A stretch of DNA of 16,424 bases from Halarsenatibacter sp964462585 (GCA_964462585.1 CAYXAK010000042.1:1-16424); one strand, 5' to 3'. Numbered from the stretch's first letter, positions 7,923 through 15,448 are shown. The notes: generated by a model from the sequence alone, not told the origin. Program-made: numbers and translations.

Positions 7923-8297
7923 ATGGCTATAAAAGAAAAAGCACATGAACTGGCCCAGGAAATCATCAATTCATCTGAATATGAAGAGATGAAGCAGGCT
8001 GAACAGGCAGTTATGAACGATGATGAAGCCAGCGATCTCATGGAAGAGCTGGAATCCGTTCAGCAGAGAATTCAGATGGCACAGATGAACGGTCAGGAGA
8101 TCGATCAGCAGCAGCAGAAAAAGATACAGAATCTCAAGGCCAGGATGCAGCAGAATGCCAAAATCAGCGATTTCCTTTCAGCCCAGCAGGAATTCAATGA
8201 GGTCATGGAAGATGTAAATGAGATCATCAGCGATGCCCTGCAGGGAAAAGAACAGGCCCCTGAAGAAGATGCAGGAGGCGGCCAGATAATTACGTAA
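7923..8297 (+). CDS. YlbF/YmcA-family protein
   Basis: Small, all-helical, charged cytoplasmic protein of 124 residues, matching the YlbF/YmcA family by length and its N-terminal pattern of helix-rich, Glu/Gln-rich sequence. In Bacillus, YlbF and YmcA with YaaT form a complex that supports RNase Y-dependent mRNA processing and affects competence, biofilm and sporulation. That role is known for the family only and not shown here. No cysteine is present, so it cannot by itself ligate an Fe-S cluster. A Gln run (DQQQQKK) sits mid-protein, and the C-terminal tail is acidic then glycine-rich. The ribosome binding site GAGGTGAT precedes the ATG. It is the only plus-strand gene, monocistronic, with its own promoter and a strong terminator. 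Confidence 0.85.
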   Translation: MAIKEKAHELAQEIINSSEYEEMKQAEQAVMNDDEASDLMEELESVQQRIQMAQMNGQEIDQQQQKKIQNLKARMQQNAKISDFLSAQQEFNEVMEDVNEIISDALQGKEQAPEEDAGGGQIIT

Positions 8298-8349
8298 ACT
8301 TTCATTCGAACTTAAGATTTAATATAAGATTTAATATGAATCATACCGG

Positions 8350-8383
8350 ACCGCAGCTGAGAATGCTGCGGTTTTTATTTTTT
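8350..8383 (+). terminator. Rho-independent terminator of the YlbF-family gene
   Basis: Perfect 8-base stem ACCGCAGC (8350-8357) and GCTGCGGT (8365-8372) with a 7-base loop, followed directly by a T-rich tract to 8383. On the opposite strand no T-run follows, so it does not obviously end the convergent flavoprotein gene, which stops at 8400. Confidence 0.92.
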
Positions 8384-8399
8384 CTTCCGCATAAATAAT

Positions 8400-9623
8400 T
8401 TAATCACCGGCTCTGCCGGCCAGAAAACCCGTGGAGAAAGCAATCTGCAGGTTGTGACCTCCGGTATATGCTGCCGGAGCCAGCATCTCACCGGCCAGAA
8501 AAAGTCCGGGAGCAATCCTGGAAGCCATGCTGCCCGGCACTATTTCATCTGTGTCAACTCCTCCCGCTGTTATTATAGCTCTCTTAAAACCTGCAGTGCC
8601 GCTGAGGGATATCTCGATATTTTTCAAAAGCTGACATATTCTCCTTCTCTCCTTAGAATCTATCTGATGCACACGCCGCTCCGGTGAAATTCCAGACATA
8701 TCAACTATTACAGGACGGAGCCAGGCGGGCAGAAGATCCTGATAGACATTTTTGTACATTTTGTTGCTGTAACGGGAGAAATCCCGCTGCAGCCTCCCGT
8801 CAAGTTTTTCTCTGCTCAAACCAGGTTTGAGGTCCAGAAGAATTCTGAAATCATGTTCTTCCGATTCTTCATAGTGACAGCTGGCCAGAAGCCCCAGTGA
8901 ACCTCCTATCTCATCCTCTCTCAGCTCCACCTCTCCGATATCGGAGAATTTAACCTCTTCTCCTGCCATCAGACTCAGTTCGATATTCTTCAGCTTGAGA
9001 CCGGCCACACTCTTCAGCCATTCCTCCTCTGATTTTAAGGGTACAAGTGCCGGCCGGGGCCGGGGATGCAGTCTGTGACCGGCCTGTCTGGCCAGTTCGA
9101 AGCCGCTGCCATCTGATCCTGTAGAAGGATAGGAGCTTCCCCCGGCGGCAAGTATTACCCTGTCGGCCGTATACTCATCTCCTCCGGCTGTTCTCACCCC
9201 TTCGATCTTATTATCAATTATGAGTTCAACTGTTTCTCTGCCTGTGAGTATTTCCCCGCCGGCAGCTCGCACAGCCTCGACCAGCACCTTTCTCACACTC
9301 TCTGCCCTATCTGTCACAGGATAGAGCCTGCGCCCCCTCTCCTCCTTGAGCTTTAGGCCCCTTTTTGCAAAAAATTTTCGGGTGTCCGTGGGGCTGAAGC
9401 TGTAGAGGGCGCTGTAGAGAAAATTCCGCGCCACAAAAACATTATCCAGCACACCCTCCGGACTCAGTGTTGATGTGACATTGCAGCGCCCCTCTCCCGT
9501 CAGAAGCAGTTTTTTTCCGGGGATTTTGTTCTTCTCCAGCAGCAGAACATCATCACCTCTGCTGGAGGCGCTGAAAGCTGCAAAAAGCCCCGCCGGGCCT
9601 CCGCCAACAACCAGAGTTTTCAT
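8400..9623 (-). CDS. HI0933/YhiN-family NAD(P)/FAD-dependent oxidoreductase
   Basis: Flavoprotein of 407 residues. The N-terminal FAD-binding Rossmann motif is VVGGGPAG (5-12) with the acidic end of the second strand at LLLEK. The family signature GKKLLLTGEGRCNVT spans 36-50, and a C-terminal AYTGGHNLQIAFSTGFLAG closes the FAD site. This identifies the HI0933-like family, sometimes labelled aminoacetone oxidase or BaiN-like; the physiological substrate is generally unknown. The start ATG at 9623 lies 3 bases after the PatB stop and has GAGGT upstream, so the two are co-transcribed. Substrate cannot be deduced from sequence, and the pairing with a C-S lyase is the only contextual hint. No clear terminator was seen on this strand between its stop and the YlbF-family gene. 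Confidence 0.9.
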   Translation of the reverse strand: MKTLVVGGGPAGLFAAFSASSRGDDVLLLEKNKIPGKKLLLTGEGRCNVTSTLSPEGVLDNVFVARNFLYSALYSFSPTDTRKFFAKRGLKLKEERGRRLYPVTDRAESVRKVLVEAVRAAGGEILTGRETVELIIDNKIEGVRTAGGDEYTADRVILAAGGSSYPSTGSDGSGFELARQAGHRLHPRPRPALVPLKSEEEWLKSVAGLKLKNIELSLMAGEEVKFSDIGEVELREDEIGGSLGLLASCHYEESEEHDFRILLDLKPGLSREKLDGRLQRDFSRYSNKMYKNVYQDLLPAWLRPVIVDMSGISPERRVHQIDSKERRRICQLLKNIEISLSGTAGFKRAIITAGGVDTDEIVPGSMASRIAPGLFLAGEMLAPAAYTGGHNLQIAFSTGFLAGRAGD

Positions 9624-9626
9624 CTT

Positions 9627-10814
9627 TCATACCTCATCCAGAGGCCAGCTGTCCTTCAGTTTACACAGTGCTTTTTCCAGTCTGGAGGCAGCTGTGGCGA
9701 TGTTGAGACGGTAAAAACCTTCACCTTCGGGTCCAAACCATTCACCCGGTTCCAGACCTATCTCCGCCTTATGATAGATCACATCCCTTATCTCTTCACG
9801 GCTGAGACCGGAGGAGCGGAAATCCAGCCAGACAAGGTAGGTTCCTTCAGGTTCAATTATATTGACCGAGGACATATCCCCTATGACATTTCGGGCCCTG
9901 TTGAGGTTATTCTCCAGATACTCAAGCTGTGCTTCCAGCCAGTCCTCCCCCCTATCATAGGCTGCTCTTAGAGCTTCATAGCCAAAAATATTGCTGCCGG
10001 AGATCTTTCTCCTGCTGGCAGTTGTGAATCTCTCTCTGATTTTTTCTGATGGTATCACAGCAAAGGCTATCTTCAGCCCGGCCAGATTGAAAGTCTTGGT
10101 GGGAGCGTGAAAAGTTATGGAATTATGGGCAACATCTTTATTCAGAGATGCCAGGGGATGATGTGCTCTCTCTCCGTAGATAAAATCGGCATGAATCTCA
10201 TCAGATATCATGAGAATATCATGCTCCAGACAGATCTCCCCCAGCCTCTGCAGTTCCTTCTCATCCCAGACCCTGCCCACAGGATTATGAGGGCTGCAGA
10301 GTATCAATATGCTGGCCGAATCATCGCCAGACAGTTTTGCTTCCAGATCCGTATAATCCATGACATAGCGGTCTCTTTCAGAGAGATAAAGTGGGTTTTT
10401 GATCAGATCATTTTTATTCTGCTCTATCACCTCATAGAAGGGATAATAGACGGGCGATTGAATGATAGCACCCTCACCCTCAGCGGAAAACTCATTCAGG
10501 GCCACATTGATGCCCGGCACGACACCCTGTATGAGCTCTATCCAGTCCGGTTCTATGCTCCAGTCATATCTCTTTTTATACCATCTGCAGATGGAGTTTT
10601 TTATCTCCCGGGATGGATATGTATAGCCAAATACACCATGTTCAAGTCTCTCCTCCAGGGCGGTTTTGATCTCAGGGGCGGTGGGCCAGTCCGCATCTGC
10701 CACCCACAGAGGAGTAACATCAGGATTGGGAAAAATCTCGCCCCGCAAATCCCACTTGACCGAAGAAGTGTCCTCTCTATCTATTTTACGGGAAAAATCA
10801 TAATCTGAAGTCAT
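9627..10814 (-). CDS. patB: MalY/PatB-family PLP-dependent C-S lyase / aminotransferase
   Basis: Fold-type I PLP enzyme of 395 residues. Motifs are the N-terminal PLWVADADWPTAPE (35-48), SPHNPVGRVW (174-183), the PLP-contacting SDEIHADF (204-211) and Lys240 in HAPTKTFNLAGL as Schiff-base lysine. These place it in the MalY/PatB subgroup, whose members usually cleave cystathionine or cysteine to pyruvate, ammonia and a thiol; some are aminotransferases. Length is typical. The start ATG at 10814 has AGGAGG 8 bases upstream. It has its own promoter (10854-10882) and is followed within 3 bases by the HI0933-type flavoprotein. Function in sulfur amino-acid metabolism is likely, though MalY-like regulatory roles cannot be excluded. 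Confidence 0.9.
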   Translation of the reverse strand: MTSDYDFSRKIDREDTSSVKWDLRGEIFPNPDVTPLWVADADWPTAPEIKTALEERLEHGVFGYTYPSREIKNSICRWYKKRYDWSIEPDWIELIQGVVPGINVALNEFSAEGEGAIIQSPVYYPFYEVIEQNKNDLIKNPLYLSERDRYVMDYTDLEAKLSGDDSASILILCSPHNPVGRVWDEKELQRLGEICLEHDILMISDEIHADFIYGERAHHPLASLNKDVAHNSITFHAPTKTFNLAGLKIAFAVIPSEKIRERFTTASRRKISGSNIFGYEALRAAYDRGEDWLEAQLEYLENNLNRARNVIGDMSSVNIIEPEGTYLVWLDFRSSGLSREEIRDVIYHKAEIGLEPGEWFGPEGEGFYRLNIATAASRLEKALCKLKDSWPLDEV

Positions 10815-10846
10815 CTATATTTCCTCCTGCTGAAAATGATTTAGCT

Positions 10847-10882
10847 GATATAAATTATATCTAAATAAAGCCCAAAAATCAA
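10847..10882 (-). promoter_or_regulatory. Promoter of patB with its -10 inside a 15-base palindrome
   Basis: On the minus strand TTGATT (10882-10877) and a perfect TATAAT (10859-10854) are separated by 17 bases. The -10 lies within the perfect palindrome GATATAAATTATATC (10847-10861), which could be an operator or simply the AT-rich core. The start codon is 40 bases downstream of the -10. Confidence 0.65.
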
Positions 10883-10885
10883 AGA

Positions 10886-10923
10886 AGGTCCATCTCCGGC
10901 CGCTCTGAGCGGGAGATGGACCT
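10886..10923. terminator. Large hairpin terminator after the LacI-family gene
   Basis: A 12-base perfect inverted repeat, AGGTCCATCTCC (10886-10897) and GGAGATGGACCT (10912-10923), encloses an inner stem CCGCT/AGCGG. It starts 11 bases after the LacI stop codon. On the minus strand it is followed by TTCTTTGATTTTT, so it can end the transporter-lacI transcript. On the plus strand it is followed by a run of seven Ts, so it would also work against antisense transcription. The patB -35 element lies in the minus-strand T-rich tail. Confidence 0.88.
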
Positions 10924-10933
10924 CACTTTTTTT

Positions 10934-11941
10934 CTATAATTCCGCTGTGCTGTCCCTTATGATGAGCTCATGTTCTAAAATTCTATTCTTTCCTTTCGGA
11001 TCAATATCACCTTTGATTATTTTCAGCAGAAGCTCCATCGCTGTCCGGCCCAGCTCATTGCAGGGTTGATGCACTGTGGTGAGGGCAGGATGAATATATC
11101 TGGAGATTTCAATATTGTCAAACCCCACCACCGCACAGTCCCCGGGCACATTCCGGCCCAGAGCTCTTACACCTCTCATCGCACCCACTGCCATCCTATC
11201 ATCAAAGGCAAATAGAGCTGTTATGCTGCTGTTCTCTCCCAGAAGATACTGTGCGCCCCTGAAACCGGAGGCGAAGCTGTAATCACCGCTGTGTATATTC
11301 TCGCGGCTGAGATCAAATCCTCCCGCACTCAGGGCCTTCAAAGCCCCCGATAACCTCTTGCTGCTGGACATCATATCGAATTGAGGCCCTGATATTATGC
11401 CTATATCCCTGTGTCCCAGCTCCAGCAGATATTCCATCACCTCGGCTCCGGCCTGTTCGTTATCTATGCTGACACCGGGCAGAGAACTGCCTTCCATCTG
11501 TCCGGAAGCTATGACTGCCGGGATCTCGCTCTCCTGCAGCCTGTCCAGAAAATCATCCTCCAGATTGGAGCCAATCACAATTATTCCATCGATATTCTTC
11601 TGCTTCATAATCTGCAGGTAATCGATCTTCTTATCCAGGCTGTCACCAGTATCACCCAGCAGAAGATTAAAATTTTCCTTTCTTGCCGCCTTCTCAGCGC
11701 TCTGCAGAAGCTGCATGAGAAAGGGATTTTTCAGCCTGGCCCCTATAACTCCGATCAGACGGCTTGTCTTGGTTCTGAGCGTTCTGGCCGGATCATTTAT
11801 TTCATAGTCAAGCCTCTCAATCGCATCCCTCACTCTTATGGCTGTATCCTCGCTCACCCGGGCACTATCATTTATTACCCGGGAAACTGTGGCAGGAGAT
11901 ACCCGGGCTGCGCGAGCCACATCTTTGATAGTAGCACCCAT
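10934..11941 (-). CDS. LacI-family transcriptional regulator
   Basis: DNA-binding repressor or regulator of 335 residues. The N-terminal LacI-type helix-turn-helix is IKDVARAARVSPATVSRVIN (5-24) and is followed by the hinge helix region (about 45-60). The rest is a periplasmic-binding-protein-like effector domain with typical SIDNEQAG, GHRDIGIISGP and AVVGFDN segments. It lies 18 bases after the second sugar permease and has a GAGGAGAT site, so it is the last gene of the transporter unit and probably senses the transported sugar or a derivative. A plausible operator is the palindromic region at 15416-15448 upstream of the binding-protein gene, but this is not proven. A hairpin terminator follows it. 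Confidence 0.93.
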   Translation of the reverse strand: MGATIKDVARAARVSPATVSRVINDSARVSEDTAIRVRDAIERLDYEINDPARTLRTKTSRLIGVIGARLKNPFLMQLLQSAEKAARKENFNLLLGDTGDSLDKKIDYLQIMKQKNIDGIIVIGSNLEDDFLDRLQESEIPAVIASGQMEGSSLPGVSIDNEQAGAEVMEYLLELGHRDIGIISGPQFDMMSSSKRLSGALKALSAGGFDLSRENIHSGDYSFASGFRGAQYLLGENSSITALFAFDDRMAVGAMRGVRALGRNVPGDCAVVGFDNIEISRYIHPALTTVHQPCNELGRTAMELLLKIIKGDIDPKGKNRILEHELIIRDSTAEL

Positions 11942-11959
11942 ATATTCATCTCCTCTGAA

Positions 11960-12826
11960 TTATCCTTTGACAGCACCTGCTGTGAGGCCGGCAACTATTC
12001 TCCTCTGGAATATGAGCACGAGCAGAACTACCGGAATCGTCACCACCACTGCCGCAGCGAGTATCTCTCCCATCGGCTCCTGCATGGCAGCCTCACCTGT
12101 AAAGAGGGCAATGGCCACAGGCACTGTGCGTGCTCCAGGATCAATAGATGTAAAGGTGAGTGCAAATACATATTCATTCCAGCACTGGATGAATGCCAGC
12201 AAACCACAGGTTACCAGAGCGGGAGCGGTCAGGGGCAGTAGTATGTGATAGAAAGTCTGCATGGGGGTGGCACCATCGACCTGGGCAGACTGCATTATCT
12301 CTATGGGAAGATCTTTAAAAAATGAGGTCAAAACCCAGGTGGTAAAGGGCAGTGTAAATATCAGATACGAGAATATCATACCCGGAACCGTCCCCAGCGG
12401 CAGCCGGGTGATTATGGCATATAACCCCGCCAGTATGGTCACCTGCGGAAACATCGTCATGGCCAGTATGATATAGAGTGAGGGTTTTTTTCCTCTAAAC
12501 CTCAGCTTGCCCAGAGCAAAGGCGGCAAAGGATCCTATCATGAGGGCCAGAAATGTAGCAGAAACCCCCACTATTGCGCTGTTCCGCAATCCCCTGATAA
12601 ATTCGCCCGATTGAAAAATGTGAATGTAGTTATCAAAGCTGGGCGAAAACTCCATTGTTACGGGATCACGGGGCACCATTGTCGCCGGTGTCATAAATAG
12701 CTGTGATTCGGTTTTAAGAGAGGAGTTAATAGCCCAGTAAAAGGGGAAGAGAAGATATATGATGATCAATGCCAGCATGAGCAAAAATAGGGCTGATTTG
12801 ATCGGCCTCTCGCTGAAATCTATCAT
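11960..12826 (-). CDS. Sugar ABC transporter permease, MalG/ThuG type
   Basis: Inner-membrane permease of 288 residues with about six transmembrane segments. The cytoplasmic EAA loop, which docks the ATPase, is visible as EIMQSAQVDGATPMQTF followed by HILLPLTAPAL. The C-terminus (FQRRIVAGLTAGAVKG) is typical of the trehalose/maltose/glucosylglycerol transporter subgroup (ThuG, SugB, GgtD). The start ATG at 12826 overlaps the stop of the upstream permease by 4 bases (ATGA), a sign of translational coupling and of a heterodimeric channel. No ATPase gene lies in the cluster, so it probably borrows a shared MsmX/UgpC-type ATPase encoded elsewhere. Confidence 0.93.
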   Translation of the reverse strand: MIDFSERPIKSALFLLMLALIIIYLLFPFYWAINSSLKTESQLFMTPATMVPRDPVTMEFSPSFDNYIHIFQSGEFIRGLRNSAIVGVSATFLALMIGSFAAFALGKLRFRGKKPSLYIILAMTMFPQVTILAGLYAIITRLPLGTVPGMIFSYLIFTLPFTTWVLTSFFKDLPIEIMQSAQVDGATPMQTFYHILLPLTAPALVTCGLLAFIQCWNEYVFALTFTSIDPGARTVPVAIALFTGEAAMQEPMGEILAAAVVVTIPVVLLVLIFQRRIVAGLTAGAVKG

Positions 12827-13875
12827 TGCTGTTCCACCCCCAGCATTTTCATATAGACTACGGCAAAGGCAAAGATTATGATGAAGATGATAACCCCGAT
12901 AGCAGAGGAAAGCCCCATATTTCTGTTGCCTACCAGCTCATAATAATTCATAGAGGCCATCGAATAACGGGAGCGGGCCAGCATAACATGGAATACATCG
13001 AATACTCTCAGGGCATCCAGGGTTCTGAAGACAAGGGCCACAGCCAGTGAAGGTTTTATCAGAGGAAGTGTTATGGTGAAAAACTGCCTTATTTTCCCCG
13101 CTCCATCCACACGGGCTGCCTCATAGAGCTCTCTCGGTATCATCTGCAGCCCGGCCAGTATCAAAAGAGCCATGAAAGGTGTCGTCTTCCAGACGTCAAC
13201 AGCAATAAGCGAGGGAATCTGCAGTTCGCTTATGGTCAGGAAGGCTATGGGCTCATCGATCACATTCAGATAATCGAGCACAGTGTTGAAAAGCCCCATA
13301 CGGCTGGAATGGAACATCCATTCCCACATCCGGGCCGAGACAACCGTGATCACAGCCCAGGGTACCAGCATGGTGGCTCTCATAACACCCCGTCCCTTGA
13401 AGTTGCTGTTAACAACCAGAGCTATTATCAGCCCCAGGACCGTCTCCAGAAAAACGGAAACAACGGTAAAATAGAGTGTGTTCCAGACAGCCATTAAAAA
13501 ACTCGGTGTTATAGCCCCGATCACATACCTGTTGCCAAAAAGGCTGAACTGGGTGAGCTCCCGATGCAGATCCGGCTCTCTCGGCAGCACCCTTATGGGT
13601 CGTTCGTAGACGGGTTCACCTGTCTGTTCGTCAATCTTCTGTTCTCCTGTCTCCTCATCAATTACAGGTGGAAGCTCTTCCAGCGTTACTCCCAGCAGGC
13701 GTCTGTAATTTTCCAGCCCGATAAATTGCGGAGCCTCTCTCCCGGCAAAAACCCTGTCGGTCATGCTGGTATAGAAAACATGCCCCAGGGGATAGAGGGC
13801 CACAATCATAAGCACTATAAAGGCCGGTGCCATAAGTTTAAAGCCCAGTCGGCGCTCTCGCTGCTGTAAATTCAA
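12823..13875 (-). CDS. Sugar ABC transporter permease, MalF/ThuF type, with an extended loop
   Basis: First permease subunit, 350 residues. A first transmembrane helix (about 15-37) is followed by an unusually long segment of about 85 residues (40-125) before the next helix (about 127-150). The EAA loop ELYEAARVDGAGKIRQFF lies in the C-terminal third, followed by TLPLIKPSL. By topology the long segment should face the periplasm, in the same place as the much larger P2-type insertion of MalF. It contains two tandem 9-residue units, IDEETGEQK and IDEQTGEPV (72-89). Simple ThuF/SugA-like proteins are nearer 290-310 residues, so the extra length is this insertion. The start ATG at 13875 has GGAGG about 9 bases upstream. 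Confidence 0.9.
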   Translation of the reverse strand: MNLQQRERRLGFKLMAPAFIVLMIVALYPLGHVFYTSMTDRVFAGREAPQFIGLENYRRLLGVTLEELPPVIDEETGEQKIDEQTGEPVYERPIRVLPREPDLHRELTQFSLFGNRYVIGAITPSFLMAVWNTLYFTVVSVFLETVLGLIIALVVNSNFKGRGVMRATMLVPWAVITVVSARMWEWMFHSSRMGLFNTVLDYLNVIDEPIAFLTISELQIPSLIAVDVWKTTPFMALLILAGLQMIPRELYEAARVDGAGKIRQFFTITLPLIKPSLAVALVFRTLDALRVFDVFHVMLARSRYSMASMNYYELVGNRNMGLSSAIGVIIFIIIFAFAVVYMKMLGVEQQ

Positions 13876-13919
13876 CTCCTCAGCCTCCTTCCGGTACTGC
13901 GGCTAATTTTATTGGACAG

Positions 13920-13963
13920 ATAAAAAAATAAAAAGATAGGCCGAGGGGATAAAATCCCCCCGG
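13920..13963 (-). terminator. Intercistronic terminator between binding protein and permeases
   Basis: Read on the minus strand, a 10-pair stem (13963-13954 with 13950-13941, one G-U pair) closes a 3-base loop and is followed by CTATCTTTTTATTTTTTTAT. It lies between the binding-protein stop (14019) and the first permease start (13875). Partial termination here would give more binding protein than permease, a common arrangement in such operons. Confidence 0.85.
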
Positions 13964-14018
13964 TATATCTCAGATTATTAATTCAGCCTGTAATATATCT
14001 TCTGCCTTTCATTTTCAA

Positions 14019-15314
14019 TTAATTGGGATCCCCCGGTAGAAATCCTGTTACATCCATTATCCTTATCTCCATGTATTCCAGTGCGGTCAGGGCATCCTGT
14101 TCTCCTAACAGCACATCATGGGCCTCGGTGAAAATAGCTTCCGATACCGCTTCATAATTGGGAGCGGTAACTGTCGAAGGCCGGGGCACGGCATTCACGA
14201 ATACATCGAAGAAGTCCTCCCAGTAGGGATAGGCCTCGAGTATCTCTTCATCTTCATACAGATCTTCTATTGTTGGCGGATCTCCGGCGATCAGGGCCCT
14301 CTCTTTCTGGACCTCTTCGCTGGCCAGGAACAAAGCCAGATCAGCTGCATATTCAGGGTGTTCACTGTATTCACTTGCTGCAATCTGCCAGCCGCCCAGA
14401 GTGGCCGCACTCTCTCCTTCGGGGCCGGCAGGAATTTCTGCCACATCAAAGTCCTCGGGATCAAAAGCTTCACTTTCTTCCGCCAGCGGATAGGCATAGG
14501 GCCAGTTTCTCATAAAGGCTGCATTTCCATTCTGGAATACCGCCCTGGCATCTTCCTCTGCATAACCGGTAACGCCGGCGGGAGAAATATCTCCGACCCA
14601 TCCGGCCGCCTTCTCCAGCATGTATTGATTGTTATCATTGAGCACTGTGACTACCTCGTCATGTGATACAAAATTGCCGCCATCGTTGGAGGCAAACCAT
14701 TCGAGCACATTGCAGGTCAGCCCCTCATAGGCATCTCCCTGCCAAACAAAACCGTGGAAATCAGGATTGTGCTCTCGTTCGCCCTCCTGGATTATGCGGG
14801 CAGCCTCTTCCAGCTCGGCCCAGGTCTCCGGCACATCAAGACCGTATTCCTCCAGAAGATCTTCACGGTAATAGATAAGCCCGGCATCAACAAACCAGGG
14901 CATGGCCACCAATTCACCGTCAGCTGTGGTATTGTTATCGACGATGCCCTGAATATGGCGATCCACATAATCCTCAGCACCATGCTCATAGAGGTCTATC
15001 AGGTGTTCCTGCATATCTCCAGGCCACATTACATCAACCTGAAGTACATCGACCTCAGGGCTCTCAGCTTCAAAGAACTGCAGATAGAGGCTTCTTCTCT
15101 CGTCGGTTTCATCAGGAGTGTCGAGGACTTCAACCTCAACGTGAGGATTCTCCTCCATATACATTTCTGCAGCTTTTTCTGTCGCTTCCAGCTCAGCTCC
15201 CACAGAACCACCGGCGATGGTCAGCTCAACCTCCGGTTCTTCCGCTTCAGCCAGCTCCACAGAAAAGGCAAATACCAGCGAGACGACGACAAGACAGGCG
15301 AGTAACTTCTTCAA
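14019..15314 (-). CDS. Extracellular sugar-binding protein, ThuE-like (trehalose/maltose type)
   Basis: Family-1 solute-binding protein of 431 residues. A Sec signal peptide (Lys-Lys, hydrophobic core, probable cleavage after AEA at about residue 24) is followed by the mature domain. No lipobox is present, because the only early Cys (residue 7) lies before the hydrophobic core. Segments such as VLQVDVMWPGDM, LIDLYEHGA, MPWFVDAGLIYYREDLLEEYGL, GFVWQGDAYEGLTC and TLGGWQIA closely resemble ThuE/GgtB binding proteins. Trehalose, maltose or glucosylglycerol is therefore the likely ligand, with exact specificity open. The mature chain is extremely rich in Asp and Glu. The start is TTG at 15314 with AGGAGGG 7 bases upstream. 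It leads the transporter unit. Confidence 0.9.
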   Translation of the reverse strand: MKKLLACLVVVSLVFAFSVELAEAEEPEVELTIAGGSVGAELEATEKAAEMYMEENPHVEVEVLDTPDETDERRSLYLQFFEAESPEVDVLQVDVMWPGDMQEHLIDLYEHGAEDYVDRHIQGIVDNNTTADGELVAMPWFVDAGLIYYREDLLEEYGLDVPETWAELEEAARIIQEGEREHNPDFHGFVWQGDAYEGLTCNVLEWFASNDGGNFVSHDEVVTVLNDNNQYMLEKAAGWVGDISPAGVTGYAEEDARAVFQNGNAAFMRNWPYAYPLAEESEAFDPEDFDVAEIPAGPEGESAATLGGWQIAASEYSEHPEYAADLALFLASEEVQKERALIAGDPPTIEDLYEDEEILEAYPYWEDFFDVFVNAVPRPSTVTAPNYEAVSEAIFTEAHDVLLGEQDALTALEYMEIRIMDVTGFLPGDPN

Positions 15315-15353
15315 CTTTGTCCCTCCTTTTATTTTAATTTTCTCAAATAGTAA

Positions 15354-15408
15354 CCAGAGCGCGAAGCAAGATTACAAAAATTGAAAATTTACAGGGCTTC
15401 GCCTCTGG
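15354..15408. repeat. Long imperfect inverted repeat upstream of the binding-protein gene
   Basis: Arms CCAGAG plus GCGAAGC (15354-15367, one bulged C at 15360) and GCTTCGC plus CTCTGG (15396-15408) give 13 pairs around a 28-base AT-rich centre. The right arm (minus sense) lies about 90 bases and the left arm about 40 bases before the TTG start. No T-run follows on either strand, so it is not a terminator. It may be an mRNA leader structure or a protein-binding site. Confidence 0.7.
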
Positions 15409-15415
15409 AATATAT

Positions 15416-15448
15416 AGGATGAAATCACCATGAAATCCATTTCATCCT
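15416..15448. promoter_or_regulatory. Nested palindrome, candidate operator for the sugar transporter unit
   Basis: A 10-base perfect inverted repeat (AGGATGAAAT at 15416-15425, ATTTCATCCT at 15439-15448) encloses a second one, TGAAATCCATTTCA (15431-15444), so the half-site TGAAAT occurs three times. A TATATT hexamer on the minus strand (15414-15409) lies just downstream but has no good -35, so a promoter here is uncertain. The LacI-family protein encoded at 10934-11941 is the natural candidate to bind it. Confidence 0.5.

Noticed and set aside
7769..8041. Minus-strand 90-residue open frame over the YlbF-family gene
   Set aside because: It is the antisense shadow of a well-supported plus-strand gene and covers the divergent promoter region.
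8313..8336. Two tandem copies of the 12-mer TAAGATTTAATA after the YlbF-family gene
   Set aside because: Short, AT-rich and only two copies, in a 3' untranslated stretch; it probably carries no function beyond chance duplication.
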